64,000 bases of DNA, taken from Trichobilharzia regenti. Its lineage: Eukaryota; Platyhelminthes; Trematoda; Strigeidida; Schistosomatidae. This document shows, piece after piece, positions 37,669 through 49,637 of this stretch. Numbering within the stretch: the stretch's first letter is position 1; each line of letters opens with the position of its first letter. A program made the translations under genes and the position numbers. The notes beneath the pieces were generated by a model. That model worked only from the letters and a program-made list of their open reading frames with translations. It was not told the origin of the DNA and did not search any database. The stretch covers positions 21,621,452-21,685,451 of the forward strand of contig OX235267.1 of NCBI GenBank assembly GCA_944472135.2. The letters are read 5' to 3'.

Positions 37669-40600
37669 TACCATTTAGATAAACAGAAATGAAAAATTAA
37701 TTTTCACAACGCAGCTTGAACGGATGAGAGTGACAGTCGGTAAAATTTCAGCCTGTTTATTGTGTTCCAAACTTTGAGCGAAAAAAAGCGTCCATCCTAC
37801 TATTCAGAAGAAGAAACATGTATTCAGGCACCCAAATTCTTTGAATTTTGATAATGTTCAAGCTCTAAGTTTGATAATGAAGGTAAAAACGCATTACGTG
37901 ATCAAACGAATACACAGTGTGATGAGTATAGGGTGTATGATAATTAACACATTTTCCAAATGAAAGTTTTCGTTTTCGGTCCAAATCTCATAGTCAAAGG
38001 CGTTTTTCAATTTATATAAACCATTTTTCATTTTATATTCCGAAATTGGCATCAGATGATGGCCTATAGTAAGTATTACAAGTAGTTTAGCAATGCAGTT
38101 AAAATAAAAACGTATACCATATCCCGGGCATACTTTTACTGCTCAGCTAAGAAAGTTAATCTTATCATTCCCTTAAAATTGTCAGTTTTAACTCATCAGA
38201 GCTCACTTAGTAAGTAGTAATTACGTCACACGCCTCCACAACTTTCAGGGAGTCTGTGATCAACCCATCTTAGAGTGGCCAGACATATAAGGATCCGTGT
38301 GAAATACTCCCATCTACATCAACATGCATTTATCCAATCGATCAAGTAGTACGCCAATATTAGGCTTACAAGTAAGATATAAGTCACAGTATCAGTCTCA
38401 AGTAAGCGCGATGAGCTTTTGTAACCTTAGAACGCTTTTTAACTTCAAGGATTGATCTTATTCTCCCTTCTGATATAATTCAGTAACAATGATAACGCGG
38501 ATGAAAGCTGAAAAGTCAAGGCACTTGGTTTTCACACTACATGACCTCAATGCTTGCATTTTTGGTATTTGTAGACGTGGCCCTAGCGCTTTTTTACCCA
38601 CGCATTATGAAGCTAACACTATCAGCCTTCTTCATATTAACCACGCCGAGTTTAGTGGTCGACTGACTATATTTAGTCCACAATCCACCCGCACTGCCCC
38701 CCGGAGATACCCATAGGAGGTCAAGTATCCCAAACAGCTATTCTCGGCAGCAATCCTCTCAATGTACACTCACTGCTGTTCGTCGTGCTTTAGTACTGAC
38801 ACTGAGGGTAAAACCATACTCAATTCATACTGATTTCGATTTTTAATGCCTCACCTCGATGGAGTGAGGTCAAAGGAAAAGGATTGTATCTTCTATATAC
38901 CAACTGGTTTTCATGGATCCTTTCGGGAATTCAGAAATCAGACTATCAAACTCAATATGATGAAACATCTTTACAGTTCGAAATCGATTTTTCGACTTGC
39001 AAAGAAGCCTTCATTGTGATTCCATTGGCTTGTACGCTACTGTAGCCTCAGCTAAATGAAGCAACCACTTGATGGCTTCCAAGACATCCTTCGTCCAGAT
39101 TTAGGGTTTCATTAGTATACTGACAACTGAATCTGGACGATGCGTTACTGCTTCGGTAATCATTTCTGATAATAATGATTTTTTTGAATTGTACGTATGT
39201 GGTGTGATTTTTGTATACATTGTAATGTTTTATTCCCTCTTCAGGAGAATATTCACCATATTCTGAATTGGTTTGCGTTGACTGTAATGAAAACCGAATC
39301 AAAATCAAAGGAAAACAGTTTCGCATCATCTGTCTTTAAATAGTTATATTGTCTAGAAATATGGTTGACAAGTCGATTGGATGCTCACTTTCATTTACTT
39401 GTTGGTTTGGCTTTCTAAACAGCTCTTTTGGTGGAATCAATGATATCCTACATAATACATATATGGCAACTCTACACATTATCCACCATATTTTTTTTAA
39501 ACGTCACAATCTAGACATTTGTAAGTTTAATTTAAGCAATAAGATGGTAGTTCCATTAATAAATTCACAGTAAATGATTTATATACATTAGCTTGTCTAT
39601 TTATTGAGATGATTTATCTCTTTAGACCATAATTTATGTCAAATAACATTTTATTACTTTAAGACGATTAGAGTCATAAATATGATGAAGTATATCTAAT
39701 TTATTGCTATATGGGTATTGTTCATGTATTGGGAACGATCTTCAGTCATTACTCACCATAAACAAAATTAGGGTTTTTAATTTTATCTGATTAAAAAGTC
39801 CCATTTAAATTTTTCAATAGAATGGTCGTGTTTTCCATTCTTTTCTGACAGAACGCATGAAGAATTAGATACATTGACTTAATTAAGTTACTGTTAAATA
39901 AAATTATAGGTGATATCTTCTTTTCTTATTGAGATTTTTTCCAAGGATGTCCTTAATGTTTTGTCGTTAAATTTACAGGGATAAGTCTTTTTAACACGTT
40001 TTCACCGAACTGTGGTAATTGATAATACATAGGGCTTATATTCCAGCCATACACTACCACTCAGTTATGGTATAAGTAGACAGAGTTTTTACACACAAAT
40101 TAATTTACCTGAAAAATGCAGACTGAATCTTTTTTTATAAGGGCTTACAAACTTTCACGAGGCATCTATTTTATCGCTATTGTTAGTATTATTCTGAGAG
40201 CCATAGCCATAAACAGGTAATTTTTTAGTAATGACCATCCCATCGCCTTTCTTAACTGAACTTCCTGTTTATTCCTGTCATTTTTTAAAGTTTTTCTAAT
40301 CCCTGTTTACACTACCATATTTTCATAGCCGAACTTCGTGTTTATTGTGTCATTTTACTATTTCTACATATTTAATCCCTGATTGCATAAACAATTATTC
40401 GTCACATTAGTTTTTTTATCTAAACATTGCGTCTATTTTTGTTATTTCTACATTTCTAACCCCCAATTGCACAATGTTAATCTTTTTAGTAATTATGATG
40501 CTACTATGTTTGTTTCATCCGTCCCCCTGTTTATTATGGCATTCTAATTCCTAATTGTAATTTTTACGAATTTGACCCTAAACCAGAAATTATTTGGGAA

Positions 40601-41396
40601 CTTTCCCATCCATTTGATATAAATACACGAATGTACAGTATAGAAGATGACTTCGCAGGAAAGAAAATTTTCTCCAAGCTATTCCGAGAAAATTAGTTTT
40701 TATAAATTTAATTTAGTTACCACAACTCTCATCTACTTAATCGTTTGTTTTTTGAATATTCGTATTTAGCAAACAGTACAGAAGAATAAAAATGTGAATG
40801 AAAGGTCATGATGACAAAATGAAGATAAGATATCATCAAATTTTGAATACTTAAACATGTAGAGGATAAGTACTTTTTTGTCCCTGTTTAAATAAAAGTG
40901 AGAAGTTAGTGAGATAGACAGAATAAATGATGCTTCATAAACTGTACTGTTGTTTTTTAATGAGAATACCTGAACAACTTAGTGCGTTTAGACAAAGCAA
41001 TAAGAAGGCGTAATTTGTCTGAATCGTGTAATGTATCTGTGTAGCACATTTTGAACAATCTGATCACGCATGGACTTGTCGTAGGAAAATGTATGAAATT
41101 AATAAAGAGTTAAGAGGTGAGAAAATAGACCTAGGTCAAGTTAAAAGGATGCACTGAAGGTCAAAATAGCAGTGAAGATCAACAAACCAAATAACAGAAG
41201 TGATAGTACATCTGCTATAGTATCAAAATAAAATTTATCAAGGAAGATTTATTGTGATGATGAATTGTTTTTGAACGCATAAACGTGGTTTAAACTTTCT
41301 AATTGCTAGCAAGAGCTTCCACAAACTTTAGGATACGCCTCAAACACGCTTTATAGATAGGTTCAACAGATGTGTTAACATCAATTTTATGTTCTA
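37669..41396. other. No gene seen
   Basis: AT-rich spacer. Frames at 38489-38716 (+), 39048-39329 (-) and 39349-39573 (+) lack recognisable domains and were not called. Confidence 0.5.
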
Positions 41397-42605
41397 TCTA
41401 TATAATATGCTTCGCAATAGAGGAACTAGGTCGCCTGTTCTCACCATTAATGGGTTCTGAATATTTTATTTGTTTCTGGAGCCATTTAGGAATATGTTCT
41501 GAAGCCTTTATTTGCAGAGATCGATGAGTCCTCCCTATGTATGTGTGTCCACACGTATATTCAAATTGGTAAATACAGTGAGCTGTGATATCCATTTTCG
41601 CATGTTCAAAGGGCTTAGATAGATATATTGGCTTCACAATCTCAATTATCATGATATTAGCTGCATTCAATCTTTGTCTAGTTATCAAGCTGTTATGCTT
41701 CCCCACATAGGGTAACTTGTTGTACACGTCTTTCTTAGATGCGAGTTGTAGAGTGGGTCTCGGTGTTCTGACTACTTTATATCTCCTGATGAACCTGTCT
41801 AGATAATTGTTATCAACCAGACTTTGTGTCAACTTTCTTTCTTCTTCATAAAGTGTGTCTTTACTGCATACTCGTTGGATTCTACTGAAGAGGCACCTTA
41901 CTAAGGCTCTTTTGTACCGAACAGGGCGGAAACTGTGATAATTAAGATACTGTCCTGTCCAGGTAGGTTTTCTATAAATAGATCTTTTTATTGACCCATC
42001 AAGCCGTCGACTAAGCAATATGTCTAGAAAAGATAAACAATTATTTTCCTCTTCTACAGATATAAGTGATATGCTATTCTGAACTCCATTCATTCGATTT
42101 AAAATTGAGGTGGTAGAACAAGACTAATCACTAGTGATTACAATATCGTCTACATACCTTCTATAAAGGGGCACATTTTTAATTAAATCCTCCGATAAAT
42201 TCTCAATGTGCGACATATAGATATCTGCTAAAAGGGGCCCTAACGGACTTCCCATAGCAACACAATCAACTTGGGGGAAACAATCGCATTAAAATGTAAA
42301 CCTAACATTGTTAGTACATAGAAGTAATAAATCCCTTAAATAAGATATAGGGAACGGGATGAAAAGATTGTTTGTGGAAATGTAGTCACACAAAATGTCA
42401 ACTGTTTTGAGCAAAGACGCATTAGTGAATAACGAGTTTACATCAAAAGAGTACATATTCTTGTTCATAATATTAAGATTACTATCATCAATAACATCAA
42501 CCAATTCAAATGTATCTTTTAACACATACTTACAGAACTGTGTTTTGACTGGATGCAATAATTCTACTAAGTATTTAGCAAGTTTATGCCTTGTGGATTA
42601 ACATA
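41397..42605 (-). mobile_element. Penelope-like element, 5'-truncated, RT plus GIY-YIG nuclease, broken
   Basis: The minus-strand RT begins near 42605 (KYLVELLHPVKTQFCKYVLK) and includes MYSFDVNSLFTNASLL (motif A, catalytic Asp), VAMGSPLGPLLADIYM and YRRYVDDIVI (catalytic YVDD). A frameshift lies near 42290-42300, and an in-frame TAG falls just after the YVDD block near 42124. The frame 41398-42093 continues with SFLDILLSRRLDG and YRKPTWTGQYLNYHS, and ends in CIYQFEYTCGHTYIGRTHRS, a GIY-YIG endonuclease core. Target nicking by this nuclease is known for the family. Inactive as it stands. Confidence 0.85.
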
Positions 42606-44969
42606 TTTACAACATAGGACGTGTTGGAAAAAAGTCTGTATCACCGTAATATGCACTATTTATTGCAAAATTAGTGGTATAATGTTTCAACTTTTACAGT
42701 AGATTCAAACTGCTGGTGACTAACAGAAGTCTACTGCAAGATTTATTCTGTGTTTGTAAATGCAAATCTTGGTTGAAATTTCTAGGGAGAACATCAACTT
42801 GATACGAATTATTTTAATTTCGCCTTCGCAAGAGATTGCGTGACATCTTGTTACTTGCAAGAGTATAAGTGATGAAATGCATTGGGATGGTATTTTTTCA
42901 GATCAATGGCTTTGCAAGACATACAAGCCAAAATTATTAGATGTCGAATTGACGGCGTTATTAGGTGATCAGTTGGTTTGAATTAAATAATGCGGGTTTT
43001 CCGGAATCAGTCAGCTCACGATCAGTGGCTGGTACTGAACTTGAATTTGTCAGTGTTACTTATCATGATTAATCAAGAAATCCTCAGGAACTTGTCACAG
43101 CTGACGTCCACGGGTGGTGAATCCCACAATGAGATTGGTTCATTCTTCAGAGGATCATTTTCAAACGATCCCATCTTAAGGCAGGTTTAGCCGGAAATAC
43201 TATCTTCCTGAACAAGACAAATAAGTAAGAATCTCATAACCTAAAGATGATTCATATTACATTTCAGATGAAATTTTCGCAGTTAGTAATTCCACGGTTC
43301 AAACGCGTTACTTTTTAAATTATGTGAAAACTGCCTTAGTAAATGCAAAAATTTATTAACTAACGAAGGTGCCTCTTCTCAATTACTTGCTCTTCAGTTT
43401 CTGTAGCTGTATTTCCGTTTTGACGGAAAGGTGCACATAAATAACAATATCCCTTTAATTCCTTACAGAATATAAAGTTTAAAACGTGTGTGTGCATGCG
43501 AACACTCATAGATATAACACCATTTGGTCTATCGGATAAATTACGGAGTTTGTCCAAAGTGAATAATCGTAAGTGACAATGAATTATATAGTAGTGATCA
43601 CCTGTGATTATTTAAGATGTGCGACATCTGGTCTAACTACAAAGTCTATATGACAGAATGTTGACACAAATAACAGGAAGAAAAACGGAATGTAAGCCCA
43701 TGTGTTCATGTTAATACATATCGGACTGGATAGTCAGATCTGTTAGAATACCATAGTGGATGGTGGATCAGATAAGACTAACCAAAAAATCTAAAGGTGA
43801 CTGAATGCACATAAATTCGATGAATGGTTATTACTCAAAGGTAGAAGGCAATGAATTACTTAGAAGCTATGCGATTCCGCAAATGACTAAGGTGGTGACA
43901 ATAGCTTTTGTATACATATTTCCGATTATTACAGGAGAGTTACTGTTTTCGGTTGTTTCATGTGTTATGCTTCTTCATAGTTTAATAGCCCCTTAATAGA
44001 CATTAAAGGTAATTGACTAGGATTTTATTTTCTGTTAGTTTGGATTATATATTGTAATATTGAACTGTAAGTGCTTCTCATCAAACTTTTATTTAGTCAT
44101 AGTGGTGCTTTTCAGCAGTAAAAATTAAATAACCTGAGTGACAACCGGCTTGACTATGTTCAAAAGAGTATTCAAATTTATAAGTTAAACAACTATTGGT
44201 TTGCATACGTACTTAATTTTTCAAACTTGGCGTCGCATGTCTAGATAACAAAAAAACGATTCTCCATTTGATGGAATTAAGAAAATTTGTACTTCAGTGG
44301 ATATATCGATTCTGGATTGTTTCCAAATGTCGACTGGCTTCTTCTCATAAATGTGAAATACTTATTTACAAATTTTCTAGACATGTAATTCATCACGAAC
44401 TTCTCAGAATAAATATTTTGCTTTATAAAGTCATATAAAGTCTTCTGTTAATTGTCACCTACACTTCCACAGAATGTATCTCTAACCCTAGCAAAGCTAA
44501 GAAAATGTGTTACTCTACAGTTCAAGTTTCTTTTAACACATCAGCCATCAGCATGGATTTACTAAAAACGTGTTCAGTGAGTCATCTAGTTTAGTTAGGA
44601 AAATATCTGACGGCATGGAAACCAATCGGCAGGCTTTTGCTATCGTGTCCATCTGTCTGTGTATGGTAATGATGAAAATCAAATATGTATAACTAGCTTC
44701 TATCATCCCTCTGCTTTTCCATCATCAGTTCATACATGTAATTAACAGTTGTCATCATTTGTCAATAAAGAGGTTAAATTCTATGAAATTAATAAAATAT
44801 TCTCAGTGTTCATAATTTGACTTTATCTATTAGTTCATACACTTCTAAATCTCCATCCATCTATCTGTCTGTCTGTTGAAATCATTGTTTTGAGTTTTCC
44901 ACTGATTAGTCTTACTGGTCTGAATTGCTCCATCTCTGTTTAAAAGTTGATTCCAACCACGGTAGCCCC
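42606..44969. other. No gene seen
   Basis: AT-rich spacer between two Penelope-like elements of opposite orientation. Frames at 42990-43190 (+), 43360-43557 (-) and 43805-43996 (+) are unrecognised. Confidence 0.5.
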
Positions 44970-47350
44970 TTGCTTTTTGGCGAAGTTTTGACACTTTCGA
45001 ACAGAAAGAAGCAGCCAAAAGGCAAGGATCCACCAAAGAACAATTATTCTTTCTCCATGAGTGCCTCCGTCATCAAATCCTACCAACCAGTGTCAGATAC
45101 AAACCACTAGTCAGCTGCCTAATGGGATGGAAATTGGCTGAACAATGTGGAAGATGAATGGTCAGATTAGTGATTGTGGAAGCACATCATTGGATCAATA
45201 AATATCAAAAAAGAATGGATGTTCAAAAGGAAAAAGTGGAGGAAAACTTTAACCGAGAACACCTGTCAACGCTGATTACCGCAATTGAATTGTCAATTAG
45301 AAGACACAAAGAACAAAGACAGAAAGTTCTCACAATTAAGCTAGTCAGAATTAGAAAACAACAACCAGATAATACAACTATTGACTGCGTAGTCAACCTA
45401 TCAGAACAACCATAGTCAAAAATGGAACAGTAACTACTACAACTACATCACTGAGGACACTTTGAAAACTGAATTCTTTGCTGCCCTTGAAGCAACACTC
45501 AAGTCTTCAAACTTAAACGAGGGAGCACAAGAAAAGATACACCAAACAATCGTGCCAATGGTCAAATAGAAGAAACAACACAATTAACTCTCAAGAACTA
45601 AAGACCCTCAAGAAGCTGGAAAAGGAAGGACATCGTCATTCTACCGGCTGACAAAGGAGGAACCACAGAAGTCATGGGTGCAGATGAATACTCCAGGAAG
45701 GCTGAAGAACTACTCAAAGATGAGGATGTACATCAACAATTCACAACAAATCTCATACAAACATTAGACAACCGCACCCAAAGAACCTAAACAAGCTCAC
45801 CAGAACAGGTCAGACTACAAAGCAAGACCGATGGCAAATGAAATCCAGTAGATCAGTCAAACCTCGATTTTACGTCAGGCCCAAAATATACAAACCGAAC
45901 ATCCTATTACGACCAACTCTATCACTCCCAGGAACCCCAGCATACTATTTATCCAAAAAACTGAACAAAAAATTGAAATACTTAACGAATTCCTGCGATT
46001 ACTTAATCAAATCTGATATCCCATTTCTAGAGATTATCAAAGGAATTCAAATAGATAATTAAAAAATAATGGTATTCTTCTATGTTGCAGCATTATATAC
46101 CTCAATCGGACAGACACTAGCAAAAGGGAACATGGAGCAATTACTTAGCAAAGAAGAACACTTCCCACAACAACCTAAAATGCAACGCACACGTTGGATG
46201 TAATGCATAGGCTTATACCTAACAACGAAATTTCAAATCAACGGCCATATATATGAACATGTTAAAGGAACACCTATGGTATCACCCATATTAGGCGTGA
46301 TTGTTGAAGCAGTGATGCAAAGACTCAAAAACATAATACTTCTAAAAATCAAACCCAAAAATTAGGATATGTTACGTGGATGGCACCTTCGTAATAATCA
46401 AAAGAAAGAAGTTGGACAAAACGCAACTTAATAAACAACGTTTTGGACGACATCAAATTCACAAAATAGGAATAATCCAAAAACTAAATCAAATTTTTGG
46501 ACGTCTTAGTCAATCGAATAACCACAGGAAAATTAGAAACTTAATTAATAGTAAATCAACTTACACAGATCAAATAATCAGTTACAACAGCGACAATCCA
46601 ATAACAAACAAAAGAAGTTGTATACAAACATGATTCAAGATTGCCAGGACTCTTTGCGCCACTCCCACTTTAAGGAAAATTGAAGAGAGATGTCTCATGG
46701 ACGTCTTCCAAGAGAATAGATACCCACGGAACTCAGTCAAAAGACGTCTGTCTGCAAGCCAGCCTACTAAATTAAAGGCTCCCAAGGAAAGCACACAGGA
46801 AATCGCCCTACCATATATAAAATACTTCTCAGAAATCACTGCAAGACTCTTGATTTCCCACACAAGCCAACAAAATCAGTTCGCTTAGCTGGCTCTGATT
46901 CCACCAAAAGACAACAGCAAAAGAAGATAAAACCAACACGATCTTAAGAAAGAATTTCAACCACTGAGAAAAACACCACATTGGCCAAAGTGGAAGCCAT
47001 CTTCGTCTTCATATCCATGAACATAAACTAACCATCAAAAGCGTGACATCAACTCCCCCGTTTTTCAGCAAACAGACAATCACGGACATCAGTTCGACTG
47101 GGACAACGTTCAGATATTAGACAGAGGAAAAACCAAGAGTGCCAGAGGATTTTTAGAGACCCGGTATTTCAGTGAATCGTCAGTCAATAGACGAAATGAG
47201 ATAAGAAGGAAATCTCACACACAAAGGGTCAAACTCCAGGTCACAGAAACAATCAGTACCAATACAAGTAGCCTAGAGGATGTGAAAACACAAAAAAACA
47301 ACCAGTCACCAGCAGAGATGACTAATAAGCCCGTGGAGAAATCCAAAACC
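44970..47350 (+). mobile_element. Penelope-like element, nearly full-length but degenerate, different family
   Basis: N-terminal part 45020-45415: GSTKEQLFFLHECLRHQI, a stop, then MVRLVIVEAHHWINKY. RT part: IVILPADKGG near 45640, SRSVKPRFYVRPKIYKPNI at 45847, the motif A region near 46065-46100, KGTPMVSPILG near 46265, and YVDGTFVIIK near 46370, where the second catalytic Asp of YVDD is replaced. C-terminal part: HIGQSGSHLRLHIHEHKL near 46980-47040 (GIY-YIG remnant) and FDWDNVQILDRGKTKSARGF near 47100. Stops and frameshifts break it throughout. Confidence 0.8.
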
Positions 47351-48056
47351 TCACTTTAAATTGAAGTGTACACTGAAGATGTTGCCTAGTAGGGTAATGA
47401 AAGCTTCTCAAATAAACCATCTAGCTCAGATAGCACAACTACGTAAAACTAACCGTGAGGTCAATTAAACAGGTTGGTCAAACTAGTAGATCAGGGTTAA
47501 CTAGATTATTATTATTTAGCTAGACCTATAATAATTGACCCTGCTAAGTTAAACAACCTAGAAAAAACTCAGCCATTGCACTGCATTCACTTGCGTGTAG
47601 TCACAAAATAGGGTGGGACAGGGTGAGAGTATTAAAAGGTGATGTAGTTAGGTGGAATGAGATCAAGTAATAGCTTACCTAAAACGCTTAACTCTGGTTA
47701 AATAATTAGGCATACAGTGTCTGACCGTGAGGAAACTTCTTATAAGCGCAAGATTAACTATTTCAACTATTCTGCAGAACATTAATTCCCGCCTGAAGTC
47801 AGCAATCAGTTTTTGATTATTAAATATATCAAGACTTGCAAACAAACGATGAGTACAGACTTTCCAGTTATTAACATCTGATTAGGAACCACCATGAGAA
47901 CAAGAACAACTGAACGGATATCTCGATTATGATTCTCAGTCATTACAATACACTCCGACAGAAATTAAAATCTGAAATCTACCCCAGTACAAACAAGTCA
48001 ATGGTCCTAACCCTAAGAGCTGTGGACCCGTTAGTAATCTACTTGAAAATCGACTT
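47351..48056. other. No gene seen
   Basis: Possible untranslated tail of the preceding Penelope-like element, then AT-rich spacer. Confidence 0.4.
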
Positions 48057-48300
48057 GTGCGATGTATAATTCAATTATGGGTAAAATTTATTTTGATAAA
48101 GCCTCACAGTGTTGTACAGTAATATGAAATGATGACGTTTCGAGCACAATTTATTGCACATAATCATATATCACCTTGATATGATTATGAGCCATTAACT
48201 GTGCTCGAAACGTCATCAGTAAGTATTACTGTATAACACTGTGTGACTTTATCAAAATAAATTTTACCCATGATGAAATTATACTCTATCACAATGCACA
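48057..48300. repeat. Fold-back element copy 2, near-perfect palindrome
   Basis: The left arm, about 48057-48170, contains GGGTAAAATTTATTTTGATA, GATGACGTTTCGAGCACAA and ATAATCATAT. The right arm, 48179-48300, repeats it reversed (ATATGATTATGAGC, GTGCTCGAAACGTCATCAG, TATCAAAATAAATTTTACCC). Only about 8 nt separate the arms. Confidence 0.85.
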
Positions 48301-49437
48301 AGTTTTCTTCTTAAATAAGTTGTCCGATGTATGATGTTTGTTTTCTGTTTTAATGGTCTGTGCTAATGAATTTCTGCTTAAATATGACTGTACGATAAAA
48401 TGATGCATTAGTTGTTTATTTATCTATAAATTTATGTTCCATCTCATTGAGATTTCTGTAATGTCTTGGTCTATCGAAATTCGATCCCAGAATCTCTGCT
48501 TCACTTATAAAGTTCACGTTTTAAAAGTTCGAACATTTTCATATTTTATATTAGAAAATTTTCGCAGATCAACTCTCTTATCAAACATGTTAGTGTTAAC
48601 CAGTGGAACAAGGTCCATTGGATGAAAATCTGTGATTTTACTAGTGCACAGTAGAGAATGACTATCATATAACATTATCAGTGGCCACAAAACCTCACAA
48701 CATAAGTACTTGACTTTACGTGTTATTAATTCACCCTCATTTGCTAAGGTGTGCTGAATTGTCACCTATTCCGGTTTTCAGCCATTTCCCCTGACTTCAA
48801 GTCACACTGAACATTCTGTGAAATAAACAGTTAATTCTGTAAGAATTATGAGACACCTCAGCAAATTTGAAAGATGTAGGATTCCATCCTTCCTAAAACT
48901 CTCCTAAGTGATACCAAGCAGTGTATAGATCAATACTAGTTAATTAGCATTCCGAAAATAAATCTCACCACGAATGAATCCTGTTTTAAAGACTCATGAT
49001 GTATTCATTTATCGAGGACTCCAATTTACGTGACGATTGATGTAAAGAATTCACTAATAGTTAATTGATTTGTATCTATGTGGTACTACGGCGTACTAAT
49101 AGACCAATTAAAATTAATATTGAACTAGTAGGTAGGGAGACTTAATGGTACATGATTTTGAAACCTTATTCATGAATATTCATGAGTATCATTAAAAATC
49201 AAATATACTCCATCAAATCCTGTACACTTTACCGCGTTTCTTTATAACAGTAAACTCATTTGTTTGGTGTAGAAGCAAGTTCCTCAAATATTTTACAAAT
49301 AGTCAACTCATGATTGGGAGAATGGTCACTGAACACTTCTTGAAGTATTCATTAAGCTAGTATAAACAAGGAAGAGCCTAACGAAGTAACGATAAAATCA
49401 AATGAGATAAATCTTTATATGTTTAAATCAACGATCA
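48301..49437. other. No gene seen downstream of annexin B
   Basis: AT-rich. The frames at 48434-48625 (+) and 48514-48765 (-) overlap each other and are unrecognised. Confidence 0.5.
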
Positions 49438-49443
49438 TTTATT
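49438..49443 (-). promoter_or_regulatory. Polyadenylation signal of annexin B
   Basis: An AATAAA on the minus strand, 44 nt past the stop codon. Confidence 0.5.
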
Positions 49444-49487
49444 TACGTTTAATTAACAAAATTCAATGAGAAATCGTATTGCCGCAA

Positions 49488-49637
49488 TCATTTCGGTGTA
49501 AAAGGACATTTCTTGTTAAGACCCAGTAGAGTTAACAGCGTCTTCTTGTATAAGCCTTCAGTCCTCCTTTTGATATCACTTTCAAGACTTGTTTTGTATA
49601 TTTCTTGATATACAATCATGACAGTGTATAAATCAAT
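49488..49637 (-). CDS. Annexin B exon 8, C-terminal exon with stop
   Basis: 150 nt including TGA. The acceptor is CTTTGCAG. It encodes IDLYTVMIVYQEIYKTSLES, DIKRRTEGLYKKTLLTLLG and the tail LNKKCPFTPK. Confidence 0.92.
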   Translation of the reverse strand: MDLYTVMIVYQEIYKTSLESDIKRRTEGLYKKTLLTLLGLNKKCPFTPK

